Shown: piece by piece, positions 46,614 to 57,803 of the stretch
Layout: every line of letters starts with the position of its first letter
How positions within the stretch are numbered: position 1 is the first letter of the stretch
Assembly: GCA_036320915.1 (NCBI GenBank)
Contig: JAXBDG010000017.1
Coordinates: 868,001-932,000 of the forward strand
DNA: 64,000 nucleotides
From: Linnemannia elongata
Lineage: Eukaryota; Mortierellomycota; Mortierellomycetes; Mortierellales; Mortierellaceae
Direction of reading: 5' to 3'
Translations under genes and position numbers: made by a program
Notes under the pieces: model-generated
Told to the model about the DNA's origin: nothing
What the model saw: only the letters and a program-made list of their open reading frames with translations
Database searches by the model: none

Positions 46614-48097
46614 TTATCGGTGGGGTAAAAAATGCGGACAGATTTCATCCTATGAAGGAAAAGAAGGGCAAGAAAGTTGAGAGCACCAACAGAACAACCC
46701 CAACGTTTTTTTTTTTACGGTTTCCCCTTGCTGGATACCCTTATGGGCTTGCCATGTAAGGTTCTGAGAGGAGAGTATTTGAGATCCCGCTCACGGTCCC
46801 CCCATTCCATACAGTACTACTTTGATCACAGTCGCACGCGCCCTTTGAGCGAAAGGCAAAGCAGGTACTGTAGTAGTAGGAGCGAGGTACCAAAGGAGCC
46901 AGTTAAAGTCAGCACAGGTGGCGTTTGCACCAAAGGTGTTGGGATAGTTGGAGTAAATTGAAAATTTGTTCCTGAACTCACTCAAGGAATTGGTTCAAAC
47001 CACGAAGGAATCTTGCAATGAATGAGAGAAGAAAGAAACAAATGGCGGGGAATAAGGGTGAAGGAGAATGAAAACGATGAAGAAGGTGGAGAATGAATAA
47101 ACAGCCAGATCGATCTCGGTAGACTGGTTGGCTTGACGATAGGACCCCGCAAACGAGCGCGGGATAGTTGCAATCATGATTTTGGTTAATCCAATTGCGA
47201 AGGAGGAAGGAAGAATGAGTTCTGACGAGAAAAGATTGAAACGAAGAAAGGCAAAGAAGAACGGATCAATTGAAAGGGATTCTTCCTTGGAAGATGAACA
47301 CAAACAGGCACAGGAGGAGAGAGTGTGTGCACACACTCTCTCGCGTGGCCATGGACACATACACAAAGAAAAACAAGGGTGAAGCAAACACAACAGTTGA
47401 TTCAAGAAGAGAAAAGAGGAACAAAGACGAGGAAGAAATGCGAGAGGACAATAAGAGAACAAGTAAAATCTTGAATAACAAGGTTAGAGTTGTCGTCCTC
47501 CTATCGCATCTTTCTTCTTTTTCTTGCTCGGACATGTGTATATGAGGGTGGGTTCGGGTTCCTTCGCTTGATGGAGAAAGAGAGACAGGGCGTTTGTTTG
47601 GAGTGTTTGTTTGTTTTGTTTGTGCTTCGTTAGCATGTGTCGGGTGAGGTTGGATGTGAGGTCGTCCATGTACTTCTTTCTTGCTTTCTCACTGGACCAT
47701 TTGTCGTCCATGTAGCGTCGTACAAGTGCAAACAAACCGCAGGAAAAAAAAACTATTACGAGCTGAAAACAACAACAAAGGAAAAATGAAGGAGGAAGAT
47801 GAAGAATGGACCCCCGCGCGAGAAGTAAAAAAAAAAATAGGAAAAAAAAAACTCGCCTATCTCTCGCTGGATGCTGGTATATTTTGACTGTCGGACATGG
47901 AAAGATGGCCCGTTAACCTTGTCAATTAGTTCCTCCTCACTACTCCCCTCCACTTGTGTACACTCTCGATGAATCGGGTCCAGGTCGTTCTTTCTCTTTC
48001 TCTCTATCATAATAAAACACTGTTAGATTGGATCCAAGAGGGGAGAAAGGGTAACCGGACAACAGTAATAACATGTGCGTCTCCTTCAACTTAATTG
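46254..48097. other. Intergenic, 1.8 kb, no gene firmly supported
   Basis: AATAAAC near 46343 is a likely polyadenylation signal for the VHS-GAT gene. On the minus strand 47790-47530 holds an open stretch with a hydrophobic segment (LVIVFFSCGLFALVRRY) followed by a charged tail. It has an AG acceptor before it (about 47760), but I found no convincing first exon. It could be part of a small membrane protein or chance. The rest is C/T-rich on the minus strand. Confidence 0.4.
46573..46611. repeat. 39-nt poly-T tract
   Basis: An uninterrupted run of 39 T. Its true length may vary between individuals or be mis-sequenced. Confidence 0.9.
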
Positions 48098-48104
48098 TAT
48101 AAAA
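48098..48104 (+). promoter_or_regulatory. TATA box of the permease gene
   Basis: TATAAAA lies about 116 bp upstream of the permease ATG, followed by a C/T-rich leader, a good spacing for a fungal core promoter. Confidence 0.55.
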
Positions 48105-48219
48105 GTAGGCAACGCCCCCTCTCCTCCCGACTTTTTTTCTTTTTCTTTTGTTCGCTCCATCGACCTTCACCTTCCACCCTACCTGTCTCCTTCACTCCTC
48201 CTCCTTCCCTTCACTTACA

Positions 48220-50636
48220 ATGGACAACAACGAAAAGGGTCACCCCGCCGACTATAACGAGGACGAGGCTCGTCTCGCCGGGGTAAATAATTTTTCTTCT
48301 CCTCTCCACTTTCGCCATTAAGAGATCTCGACATCAGGGACAGCATACTCTCATTGCTCAACACTCACTCATCACCGAATGAGCAACGGCAAGAACGACG
48401 ACAAGGAGTACAAGTGATACTTACCATTCTTCCTTCCTCTTTCTCCTCTCATGCCCATGTTCCTTGTGTGTGAATAGCTCGGTTACAAGCAAAACATGAA
48501 GTAAGTTTCCTTTTTTCTTTCTCTTAAGCGTGGTCCCTGAAAACTCTCGCACACAGGCAGCAGGACCCTTCCCACCAATGCCCGATCACTCCTTGCTTTT
48601 GAAACGTAAACACGGGGAGACAAAGTCAAGGAGGCGGATAACAACGATCAAAGTGGGGACAGCCTTAGGTCGACCCTCCATGGGGTGACAACATCGATGC
48701 CTCCCATTCAACAATCAGACACCTTCATTTTCTACGCGACCAGCTACTAACAAGCCCCCTCAATCTTAATTCCTTCGTTGACTCCACTTTTGAACCAACA
48801 GGCGCCAGTTCTCGGGTCTTCAGAACTTTGGCTTCACACTCACCAACTCGTCTGTCTTGATCGGAATTGTTCCTCTGTTCACGTTCGGAATGAACACCGG
48901 AGGACCTGTTGCAGCCATCTGGGGATGGCTCATGGTCGCCTTCTTTGTCATGTTTATCGGTTTGGGCATGGCTGAGATTTGCAGTACCTTTCCCACCGCC
49001 GGAGGATTGTACTTCTGGACCGCCAAGCTGTAAGTGTCATTCGATTGCTTCGATCGGGCTATTGCTAACCCTGGTTTGTTTTGTTTGTTTTGGCGTATTG
49101 CACTAGCATGCTTGCTTACGATCAATTTGTATATTTTTTCGCCGTTTTTTAACCCTCGTGTTTGTTTGTCTCCCTTCCTTCCCATATCTCCTTCGCGATG
49201 ACGATATTATAGTGGTGGTCCCAAGTGGGGTCCTATGTTCTCTTGGTACGAGGCCTGGTTTAACATGCTCGGTCAATGTAAGTTACCCCTTCTTGCCATC
49301 GTTCATCTCCCTTTCATTACCTCAATGATGCCATTTTATGTCTGCCCGCATCCAATTGCTCCATCTTCGTGAGAACAGAAATACTCACGCACTGTTCGCA
49401 ATCTTCCGTCATTTCTCCCAAATAGTCGCTGGATGCTCTGGATCTGTCCTTGCGGCTGCTACTTTCTTGAACACCATGGTCAAGGTCTGGGATCCCGAGT
49501 ATGAGATCACCGGCACAAAGAACTTCTACATTATGGCCATCATGATGGTCCTCGGTGGTCTCATTAACACTGCCGGTGGTCGTGCCTTGAAGGTTGCCTC
49601 TTTGGTCTCGGTCGTCGTCCACATCTTTGGTACCATCGCTATTGTCATTGTTGTCCTCGTCGGTGCCCCCAAGCTCCAGTCTGCCGAGTTTGTCTTCACT
49701 GAATTCCAGGATCACACCGGCTATACCGAGTCGTCCAGTGCCAGCCCTGTCCTTGTCTTCTTGCTCGGTCTCTTGCAGTCCCAGTGGTCCATGCTCGGTT
49801 ATGACGCCTCAGCCCACATGTCCGAGGAGACCGAAAAGTCCTATGTCAACGGACCCCGCGGCATTCTCATGTCGATCTTTGCCTCCGTCTGCATTGGTCT
49901 CTGCTTGGCCCTTGCCCTGACCTTTGGTATTCAGGACTACGAAGTCACCCGTCTCTCTCCCTTGGGAGCTGCCCCCCAGATCTTTGTCGACTGTGCCGGA
50001 AAGACCGGAGGAAGCATCCTCATCTTCCTCATCGTCTTTGCTGGTTTCCTCTGTGGTATTGCTACCGTCGCTGCCAACTCTCGCATGCTCTACGCCTTTG
50101 CCCGTGATGGTGGTCTCCCCTTCTCCCCTTACTGGACTGTCCTCAACAAGCGCACCCAGATGCCCCTTCGCCTCGTCTGGTTGTCCGTTGTCGTCATTAT
50201 CATTTTGGCCTTGCCCGCCATCGGATCGGCTGCCGTCCTCAGTGCTATCTCCGGTATCTCCATTATCGGATTTACCACCTCGTACGCCATCCCCATCTTG
50301 CTCCGCATTACCGTCGGTGCTGAGGGATTCATTCAGCGCGAGTTCAACCTCGGTGCGTGGTCCAAGCCCATCGGTTGGGTTGCCTGCATTTGGACTGCCT
50401 TCATCTTTGTTATCTTCAACTTGCCCCAAACCTGGCCCGTTGTTGATATGGAGTTCTTCAACTACACCCCCGCTGCAGTTGGTTTCTTGCTCATCTTCAC
50501 CACCTCGTCTTGGTTCTTGTCTGCCCGTCACTGGTTCAAGGGCCCCGTCTCTGAGATTGCCCTCCAAGAGCTCGACGGCGTTGTCCCTGTTTCTCGCCCT
50601 GACGAGAAGCAAGAGGTCATTGAGGAGGCCAAGTAA
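48220..50636 (+). CDS. Amino acid / GABA permease (APC superfamily, Uga4-like)
   Basis: Five exons (48220-48282, 48478-48500, 48802-49029, 49213-49277, 49426-50636) give 529 residues. About 12 membrane helices; helix 1 region SGLQNFGFTLTNSSVLIGI, then TAGGLYFWTAKLGGPKWGPMFSW, the motif shared by fungal choline, GABA and amino acid permeases. YDASAHMSEETEKS after helix 6 is the typical conserved loop (GYDA..H.SEET), and ANSRMLYAFARDGGLPFS is another family signature. The protein moves amino acids or related amines across plasma or vacuolar membrane with protons. Codons are strongly C-ending, indicating high expression. Substrate could be GABA, choline or another amino acid. Confidence 0.95.
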
Positions 50637-51216
50637 AACCTTGCTTGGTTGTAACTTTTGTTTTTTTATCTCACCATTATGTATTCCCCAACCCACTTCA
50701 TCATTTTGTAATTTCGCCTTAATCTTGTATCTATAGTATCTCAACATGCTTCAACCAGCACATCCCTGCATTCAACATGCAGTTCTTTCATCGCTCAAAT
50801 AAACCATTTGCTTCTTTCGGTGAAAACGATCTCGGTGTATTTGAAAATTGGTGGCGCTAGTCCATGCTGTATTTTGGAAAGATTGGTGGTATCAGCGCCG
50901 AATGATATGAATGACGCGAATGAGACAAATTTGTACGCATGATTGACTCCCCTTTATCATCCCTTTCTCTTTGTGTTGTTCATCTCTCACACTTCTCCAT
51001 TCATTTTCACATTCATTCCGAACACACACAGTCTTCTTTACAACGCATTCCTTTTCCACAACACTGCTCGACCTTTCGCTCCTTCCGCCCACTCTACAAC
51101 ACGAATAAAAGTAGCAGCATCAGTCTCTCGGGCAAGACTTTTCCTGTCTTCTCGTTGTGCCAGCACCACTGCACTTTCTACTTCGCGTCACATACCTGAC
51201 AGACTGCTGCAAACAA
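50637..51216. other. Intergenic, permease 3' end and nucleotidase leader
   Basis: AATAAAC at about 50799 may end the permease transcript. From about 50945 the plus strand is C/T-rich, the leader of the next gene. No other gene seen. Confidence 0.5.
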
Positions 51217-52872
51217 ATGTCTGTGCCACGCTTTCTAACAGCGCGACCGAACATGGTAGTGAATTTGCCTGCGCGATCTGCACTGGCATTTATTAACCAC
51301 AGCAAGGCTGCATTTGCACTGAGCACTCACCAGGGACTTCACACAGGCACACTCAACCTCCGACGACCCCTAGCTGCCCCATCTTCAACCTCAACAGTAG
51401 CAGCAACGCTTACATCATTACCACGCTCAGTGTGCACCTTGAACAACAATCGACCGTTACTTGCATCAATCCACATCAACAGCTGTCAACGCTACTCTAT
51501 TTCGACCCCTCTCACCAACAATGGCCAGAAACCACCACTCTTTGCTACCTCCTCTCTCTACGCAGATGACAAGCGGGTCTTTTTCTTTGACATTGATAAC
51601 TGTCTCTACCCGAAGACTTCCGGCATCCATCACCTCATGAAGGCCAGGTATGTCACACCGTCAAGAAGCATTGTTTTGGGGTCATATGGAAAATTAATTA
51701 ATTTCTTTGCCCAATTTTCACTTACATTCTGATCTTTCGTACCTGTGTTGAATAGGATTGAGCAGTACTTTCGGGATTCTGGGATTTCTCACAGTGACGG
51801 TAAGCTCTATGTTTATTTTCGTAGTTGAAGGCGCCGCGACCTCAAGATGAAACGGATAATGACCGCGAATAACGATTTCTTTTTGTTAGTTGAGAGACTT
51901 GCGCACCGGTATTACGTGGACTATGGTTTGGCAATTCGCGGACTCATCGAGAAGCATCCAGGTACTTGACATATCCCTCTTATGAATAGAGGTTGCCATG
52001 AATGAATCACCGGAGTAAAGGCACCATGAACTGACTACGGTCTCATTCTTTTGGTTTTCTGCCTACTCATTTCACGCGTGAACAGAGGTAAGCCAGTTAC
52101 ACATTGCCCCTTTCAAATATTCTCACTTCATGTGGTACTGCTCTTAGCCGAAATGCTAACGTTTATCGCATTCACGGTTGTAACACTCTGATAGGTTGAC
52201 ATCCGGGACTATGGTGAGCTGGCGTGCAGTCAAACATGGACCATGGCTACAGTTGTCTTTCATCGGACAACAGGTATCTTACTCAAAGTACTCTTTCCTT
52301 CTTCCTGCCATTGTGTAGACAACAAAGTGGATGGCGGGCTTCCGCTGGAAAAGCTCCTTACCCCAAACCCCAAACTGCGCGCCATGATCGAGTCCATGAA
52401 AGTGGGCAAAAAATGGCTCTTTACTAACGCAGGTGAAAATGTATACTCTCCTTTGTGTCTTCGTAATTTGGGCATTTGTTTGTTTATTTCTATCAGATCA
52501 CTAACATCGTGTTATTTCATCCAACTTCCCTCAACGACCACGTAGCATGCACGTAGAGTGGTACGGATTCTGGAGTTGGAAGGTCTCTTCCACGGGATGA
52601 CATTTTGCAACTACCTTGAACCCCAATTCGTCTGCAAACCCGACCGGAAATCATTCACAAAGGCCATGCGGGAGGCTGGAGTACGAGATCAAGATTCGAG
52701 TCTGTGTTTCTTTGCTGACGACTCTGCGCCCAATGTCGATATGGCGGTCAAGATGGGGTGGACGGCTGTTCATGTGATGGATAAGTTCAAGGATTTGCCG
52801 TCGACTTCTGGGCAGTATCAGATTGAGTCATTGGTGGACCTTCCGACTGTTTTGCCACAGTTTTGGAGGTGA
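51217..52872 (+). CDS. Sdt1/Phm8-like pyrimidine 5'-nucleotidase (HAD family)
   Basis: Exons 51217-51647, 51756-51799, 51890-51961, 52086-52087, 52195-52213, 52319-52440 and 52546-52872 give 338 residues. HAD motif I is VFFFDIDNCLYP, typical of the yeast Sdt1/Phm8 family, which dephosphorylates UMP and CMP. RRVLRILELEG, FCNYLEPQFVCKPDRKSF and CFFADDSAPNVDMA carry motifs II-IV. The N-terminal 115 or so residues are rich in Arg, Ser and Thr with few acidic residues, so a mitochondrial presequence is possible. The conserved IEKHPEVDIRDY segment needs a 2-nt exon (AG) between two introns with normal splice sites; without it the frame breaks. Either that micro-exon is real or the gene carries a small lesion. 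Confidence 0.82.
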
Positions 52873-53309
52873 ACGATAGGTGTCGCTTTGGAGCCAAACT
52901 TCTTTGCTTGATAGAGCATTAATTGGCTAAAAAATAATAAAGAGTGAAGGTGCATTGGAAGAGGGATATTTCCGCGACTAATTGCCTTGTGGTTTATTTT
53001 CAAAAAGACTTTCAGCTGTAGCACTTTACAACTTCATATCGACCTTCTTGCTGGTTGAAGCCACAGAAAAAAAAGCGAAAAAAACAAAGTACATCTCACT
53101 CAAGTAGGGTACTTTAAACCCCCCAGCGGACACAGGGGGTACTTCTAGAGGTGTGTGTGGATATTATTCATAAAGAGGAGGGGAGAGATCATCGTAGAGG
53201 GAGGTGCGACGCGTTTGTGACGAGAAAAAAAAAACAGAAAGAACAGAAAGAAAGCAAAAAGGGTTTGTGATGTGGAAGATTTCGGAAACTAGCAACAGGA
53301 AGAAAAAAT
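52873..53309. other. Convergent 3' region, nucleotidase and COX5
   Basis: Both neighbours end here. AATAATAAA at about 52935 is a likely polyadenylation signal for the nucleotidase. No gene seen. Confidence 0.5.
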
Positions 53310-54227
53310 TTAGTTCTTGGAGCTGGAGACGAAACCAGTGCCCTTGTAGTCCTCGGAGGAAACACCGGAGATGGGGTTGATCTTGTTGGCACGAGCGTAC
53401 TCGTTGGAAGCCTCCTGCCACTCCTTGGTCATGGTAGTGGGCTTCTCGCCACCTAGTACAAAAGTGAGAAACAAATATGCACGATTAGTATGTAAAAGAA
53501 AAAAAAATCTTAAAGAACGCGCGACAAGCAGCAGGTTAATGGTGCCAGGAGCAGAGAGTAAGTACCCTTGGAGCGGATCCAGAGGAAGAGAGCACCAGCG
53601 GCACCGACGACGGCGGTGGTACCGGCAGCGACCTTGAGGGCGTGTCCGGGTCCGGTGAGGGGAGTGCGGGCACCGTGAGGGCCGAAGGCAACCCAGTAAG
53701 CTATTGTTTTTTTATTTGTTGAGGAATGATCAGATAATAGAGTCGTCAGTAACATGCAATGTCTCACTTCATATACATGCATTGTCTTCTTATGTGCAGG
53801 CTGATCCACGAAGAGCCGTCTTTATGCCTCCTCGTATGATTCCGGCGGTCCCGAATATGGTGCACAAACATGCAGTTCCTGAATATGCAGTGTTCTAGTT
53901 TGTATCTCTTTTTCCATATTTGATATTTTTTTGTTTATCCCTGCCTTTGCTTTCTATTTGTTTTCCTGCGAGGTGTAAAAAGAAAGAGATAAACAAAGAG
54001 AATGTCAATGATTCCATACCAGCCTTCTTCTGCTCAGTGGTCATCTTGGTCCATTCGCCGGCCTGGATCTGCTCAAGGTGCTTGGCGACGGAGGACTGCT
54101 CCTGGGCAGAGAGGGTAGCCCAGCGGGACTCGATGTTCTGGAGCTGAACAGCGGGGGTGGTGGCCGAGGTGGAAGCGCAGCGGCGCTGGGTGATGCGGAC
54201 GGCGGGGCGGGCGAGAGCGCGGATCAT
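53310..54227 (-). CDS. COX5: Cytochrome c oxidase subunit 5 (COX IV family)
   Basis: Three exons (54227-54020, 53700-53566, 53452-53310) give 161 residues. This nuclear-encoded subunit of respiratory complex IV sits in the inner mitochondrial membrane with one helix. The N-terminus MIRALARPAVRITQRRCAST is a typical presequence. The matrix part has WATLSAQEQSSVAKHLE and WTKMTTEQKKAAYWVAFGPHG, the COX5 signature, and the helix is in the Ala/Gly-rich VAAGTTAVVGAAGALFLW. The C-terminal KEWQEASNEYARANKINPI is also family-typical. A CRE site lies about 105 bp upstream of the ATG. Confidence 0.96.
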
Positions 54228-54333
54228 GGTCGTTTATGTGTTTGTGAGGATGTTGTTGGTGTGCGGAATGATCCAATGCTTGCCGGTGTGTGTTGAATAA
54301 TAGGGATCAGTCTCCTCACAGGAAAAATCCTAG

Positions 54334-54341
54334 TGACGTCA
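54334..54341. promoter_or_regulatory. Perfect CRE (TGACGTCA) in the COX5 promoter
   Basis: The 8-bp palindrome bound by ATF/CREB-type bZIP factors lies about 107 bp upstream of the COX5 start codon, close enough for a core promoter element. A random 8-mer occurs about once in 65 kb. Confidence 0.6.
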
Positions 54342-54376
54342 CAGATCGCAAAATGCGACGCAGCGAGGGAAAAAAG

Positions 54377-54453
54377 AAAAAGAAGGGCAACCAAACCCCA
54401 CGCTGACAAGGAAAACCCTTTTGTCAGCGTGGGGTTTGGTTGCCCTTCTTTTT
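54377..54453. repeat. Perfect 33-bp inverted repeat with 11-bp spacer
   Basis: Left arm 54377-54409 and right arm 54421-54453 are exact reverse complements. The centre of each arm is the mixed-sequence ACCAAACCCCACGCTGACAA and its complement. The spacer is GGAAAACCCTT. Such a long perfect match with a short loop would form a stable cruciform or RNA hairpin. It sits between the divergent COX5 and UBP3 genes. Confidence 0.9.
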
Positions 54454-55116
54454 TCTTCTTTTTTGTCTTCATCAGTTCTGTACACTAATTATCCCTCCCA
54501 TCTACTTATTTTGCCACCAACCTCATCTCCATCCTCCTTTCATCTCATCGAGCATCTTCCATACTACTCTTGGGGCTACTACTACTTCTCACTCCTTTCT
54601 CTTTCATCTTCTCTTCATACATACACATATATACACCCCTGACTCACTTTTTGTATTTCTAAGAAAAAAAAGTCGATCCACCGAAACGAACCCCTCCCTT
54701 CCTTCCTTTCAGTTTCTTTGCCTCCAGCTACTCCTTCTTTTTCTTTCTTTGTCGTTACCGTTGTCGTTGCTATTTTTTATATTGTGTTTCCGTTCATTCA
54801 TCGTACCGTTGTCTTTTCGTTGTCGTCGTTCTTTGTACATAGTGTTTTTACTTTCTTTTGCTCTACTTTCTTTTAAAAGCTTCTTTTGACTTCTTGCCTT
54901 TGTGTACGCAACAAATTACCACTTGACCCTTCTCCTCCCCACTCCAGCCAGCCATCTTACCAGTAAACCACCCTAAACCGCCTCCTTTCTTTCACAGCTC
55001 GAACCAGACTCCAGGGAACTTGTTGGCAAACCCACTCCTTTTCTATCAAACAAGTTTCACTCAACCCACAACTCAAGCATCTCGATCAGTCAGCTTCATC
55101 CGTAACTTACCCCTCG
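54454..55116 (+). promoter_or_regulatory. C/T-rich promoter and leader of the UBP3 gene
   Basis: About 660 bp of C/T-rich plus-strand sequence before the UBP3 ATG. Low-complexity open frames here have no family resemblance and are taken as untranslated. Confidence 0.45.
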
Positions 55117-57803
55117 ATGAGAAGCCTGGCAAAGGTAATAAAATACGAACAAGCTTATTCAACTCAACTCACACGCACGCATACAAGTGACCAAGAAGCA
55201 TAGCTAAAAATTTGAATAGAGCGAAAGTATGAATGCTAATCCCATGCACGTTCTTATTCAACTCGGTAGTCCTACAACCCGCAGCAAGGACCTGCGTTCG
55301 GACAACTCACACGCGAGGACATCAGCAACGTTGTCAAGAAGGAGGATGTCAATGTGGTACGTGCATCCAACAACAATAACATCATCAGATCCAACGGACT
55401 CGGAATAAGGAGAGGACGAGGCGCACATACTCGATGGACTCGATGGAGCTGGATCAGTGACGCGCCTGGATCGATTCTAATGGAACAAACCATAAAAACC
55501 AGGCGACAGTCGTGACTTAAACATCTACCTTTTCTTTTTTTTTTTTGTAACTGCGGTATTCCTCTTTGTTTTATAGGTGGTTTGGTCCATAGGAAAGCGC
55601 CCAAAAGGTATATACCGAACTATTCATGAACCCATATGTTTGTATCAACTTGACCCTTACGAGACGAAATACTACAGTGAAAAAAGGGATCATGTGTCAA
55701 GAAAACACTCGCAAACTCACAATCGACCTTTTTTTTTCTCTTTTGTCCTTTCAATCTGAGAATAGATGGATTCCCTGCAAAGCCAAAGACAACTGTTATC
55801 TTCACCGTACCAGCTCAACATGAGCTCGGCGCAGAGCAGGATGGCGCAGTCCAACCTCTAACCGATGCAACGATCACAGGAACGACAACCGACACCCCAT
55901 CAACCATCAACGGACAAGATGAATCATCCAACACTCCCGCTACGCCCGCAGCACCCGCTAAACCCAAGAGCTGGGCAGAACTTCTCCGATCAAAGAACCC
56001 AGCTGCTCCTTCACCCGCTGTTATCGCCAATGGAACTGCTGCTCAGAAACCAGTTGAAGCGAACAAGACCCCCACCGTTAACGGAGCAAAGTTTGACGGC
56101 ATCGCTGATGTCCTTCACAAGTATCAAACGACCTATTCGTCTGTCCTTATTCAACCCAGAGGACTTGTCAACAATGGCAACATGTGCTTCATGAACGCTG
56201 TAAGTCATTTTTTTCCTTGATAATGCCATGTGTCCGAACCTTATGTGCACTAATTATAAGAAAAATAAGAAATGATGCACTGACCTTGTTTGTGTATAAC
56301 TTGTCACGCTACATAACCCACAGATTTTGCAGCCTCTGTTGCACTGCCCTCCATTCTACAACTTGCTGATGCAGATTGGAAAGCATGTCGTGCACAGCTT
56401 CAAGAGCAAGACCCCCTTGGTCGATTCTTTGTAAGCCATCAGCAACTTTGATGTTGTACTCTTGTAATCCTGTTTACGCACTCAAGACGTGTCATATTAA
56501 CACCAACTACTATCAATTGCTTGAACATAGGATCATGTTTTTGAACGAGTTCCACGTCGCCAAGAAGAACCAGCCCGATTATGGTCCACCCTTTGTGCCT
56601 GAGTATGTTTATGACGCACTTCGTGGCCTCAAACGATTTGACTCGATGAGAGGACGTCAAGAGGATTGCCAGGAATTCCTCGGATTCCTACTTGATGGAC
56701 TGCACGAGGAGTTCTTTGCAGCCATGAAGGAGAGGCCCTTGGAAGCATCGCCCAACGGAGAGGCTGACCATGAGGAGGGCGAAAGCGGAGTGAGCGATGA
56801 CGAATGGATGGAGGTTACCGGGCCTAAGAACAAGGCTTCTTTCACTCGATCAACCCAGTTCTCAGAGACTCCTATTTCCACAATCTTTTCAGGACATTTG
56901 CGATCGATCCTTCGTATCCCTTCGCGCAAGGATTCTGTTACATTGGAGCCCTTCCAGTCTATGCAGCTGGACTTGACCCCCGATAACGTCCATACCATTG
57001 AGGATGCGCTTTTGAACTCAACCATTCCCGAAGTCTTGGATGGGTTTACTAGCTCTGACAAGGGTGACCCTGTCGAGGCGACCAAGAAGATTTTTATTGA
57101 GGAGGTCCCTCCAGTCCTGGTTCTTCATCTCAAGCGCTTCATCTACAAGGATGGCAGCACTCAAAAGTTGCACAAGCAGGTTGGCTATAAGACCGTCCTG
57201 AACCTCCAGCCTGGTATGTTTTCATTCCTTTTTGCTTTGAGTTGCGTTCATTACTGATGTCACGTCTTGAATCTGTTGAACAGAGAATCTAACAATGATC
57301 TTTTATTACATCTTTCTTCAGAAATCATTTCGCCCGCGCGTCGCCCTGCCAACCCGATCCCTTACAAGTTGTTTGGTGTCGTTTATCATCACGGCAGGAC
57401 TGCAGCTGGAGGCCATTACACATGCGATGTTCTCCGTCAGAACGCCGAGTGGCTCCACATCGACGATACTAACATCACTGTTATTTCTGAGGCTGATGTG
57501 ACAGTGGACAATCAGCCCACCAACGACAGCACTTTCAAGCCTGCTATGAACGGCGCGCTTACCAACGGTGCCATTTCAGAGTCCGCTGCCCTTGCCGCAG
57601 CGTTGTCAGCATCCTCGATTGCTGCCAGCAAATCCAGCGATGGTGTCGCGTATGTTCTCTTCTACATCCGCTCGGACCAGAAGGGCGCAACCATGACTGA
57701 GTTCCCCACACCCAACACCACTGGCTCCTCAAAACCAACCACCAATGGATCTCATCACGGCAAGGCACCAGCCTCAGCCGCGTGGAGTGTCCCCAAGAAG
57801 TAA
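55117..57803 (+). CDS. UBP3: Ubiquitin carboxyl-terminal hydrolase, Ubp3/USP10-like
   Basis: Seven exons (55117-55134, 55270-55356, 55577-55607, 55766-56199, 56324-56430, 56531-57213, 57322-57803) give 613 residues. USP cysteine protease that removes ubiquitin. The Cys box is GLVNNGNMCFMNAILQPLLH (Cys near residue 186). DSMRGRQEDCQEFLGFLLDG is the QQD box, and the His box HHGRTAAGGHYTCDVLR is near residue 485, followed by AYVLFYIR. Ubp3 acts with Bre5 in ribophagy and COPII/COPI traffic, and human USP10 binds G3BP; KSWAELLRSKNPAAP in the N-terminal region resembles the short segments of this subfamily. The N-terminal 150 residues are Thr/Pro-rich. The first exon of six codons is the least certain part. 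Confidence 0.92.

Noticed and set aside
49924..50736. 270-codon plus-strand frame overlapping the permease exon
   Set aside because: Ser/Pro/Leu-rich shadow frame of the permease, which has unmistakable family motifs.
49809..50747. 312-codon open frame antisense to the permease
   Set aside because: It is the mirror of strongly biased, C-ending codons in the permease exon and shows only Gly/Asp/Glu-rich low-complexity translation.
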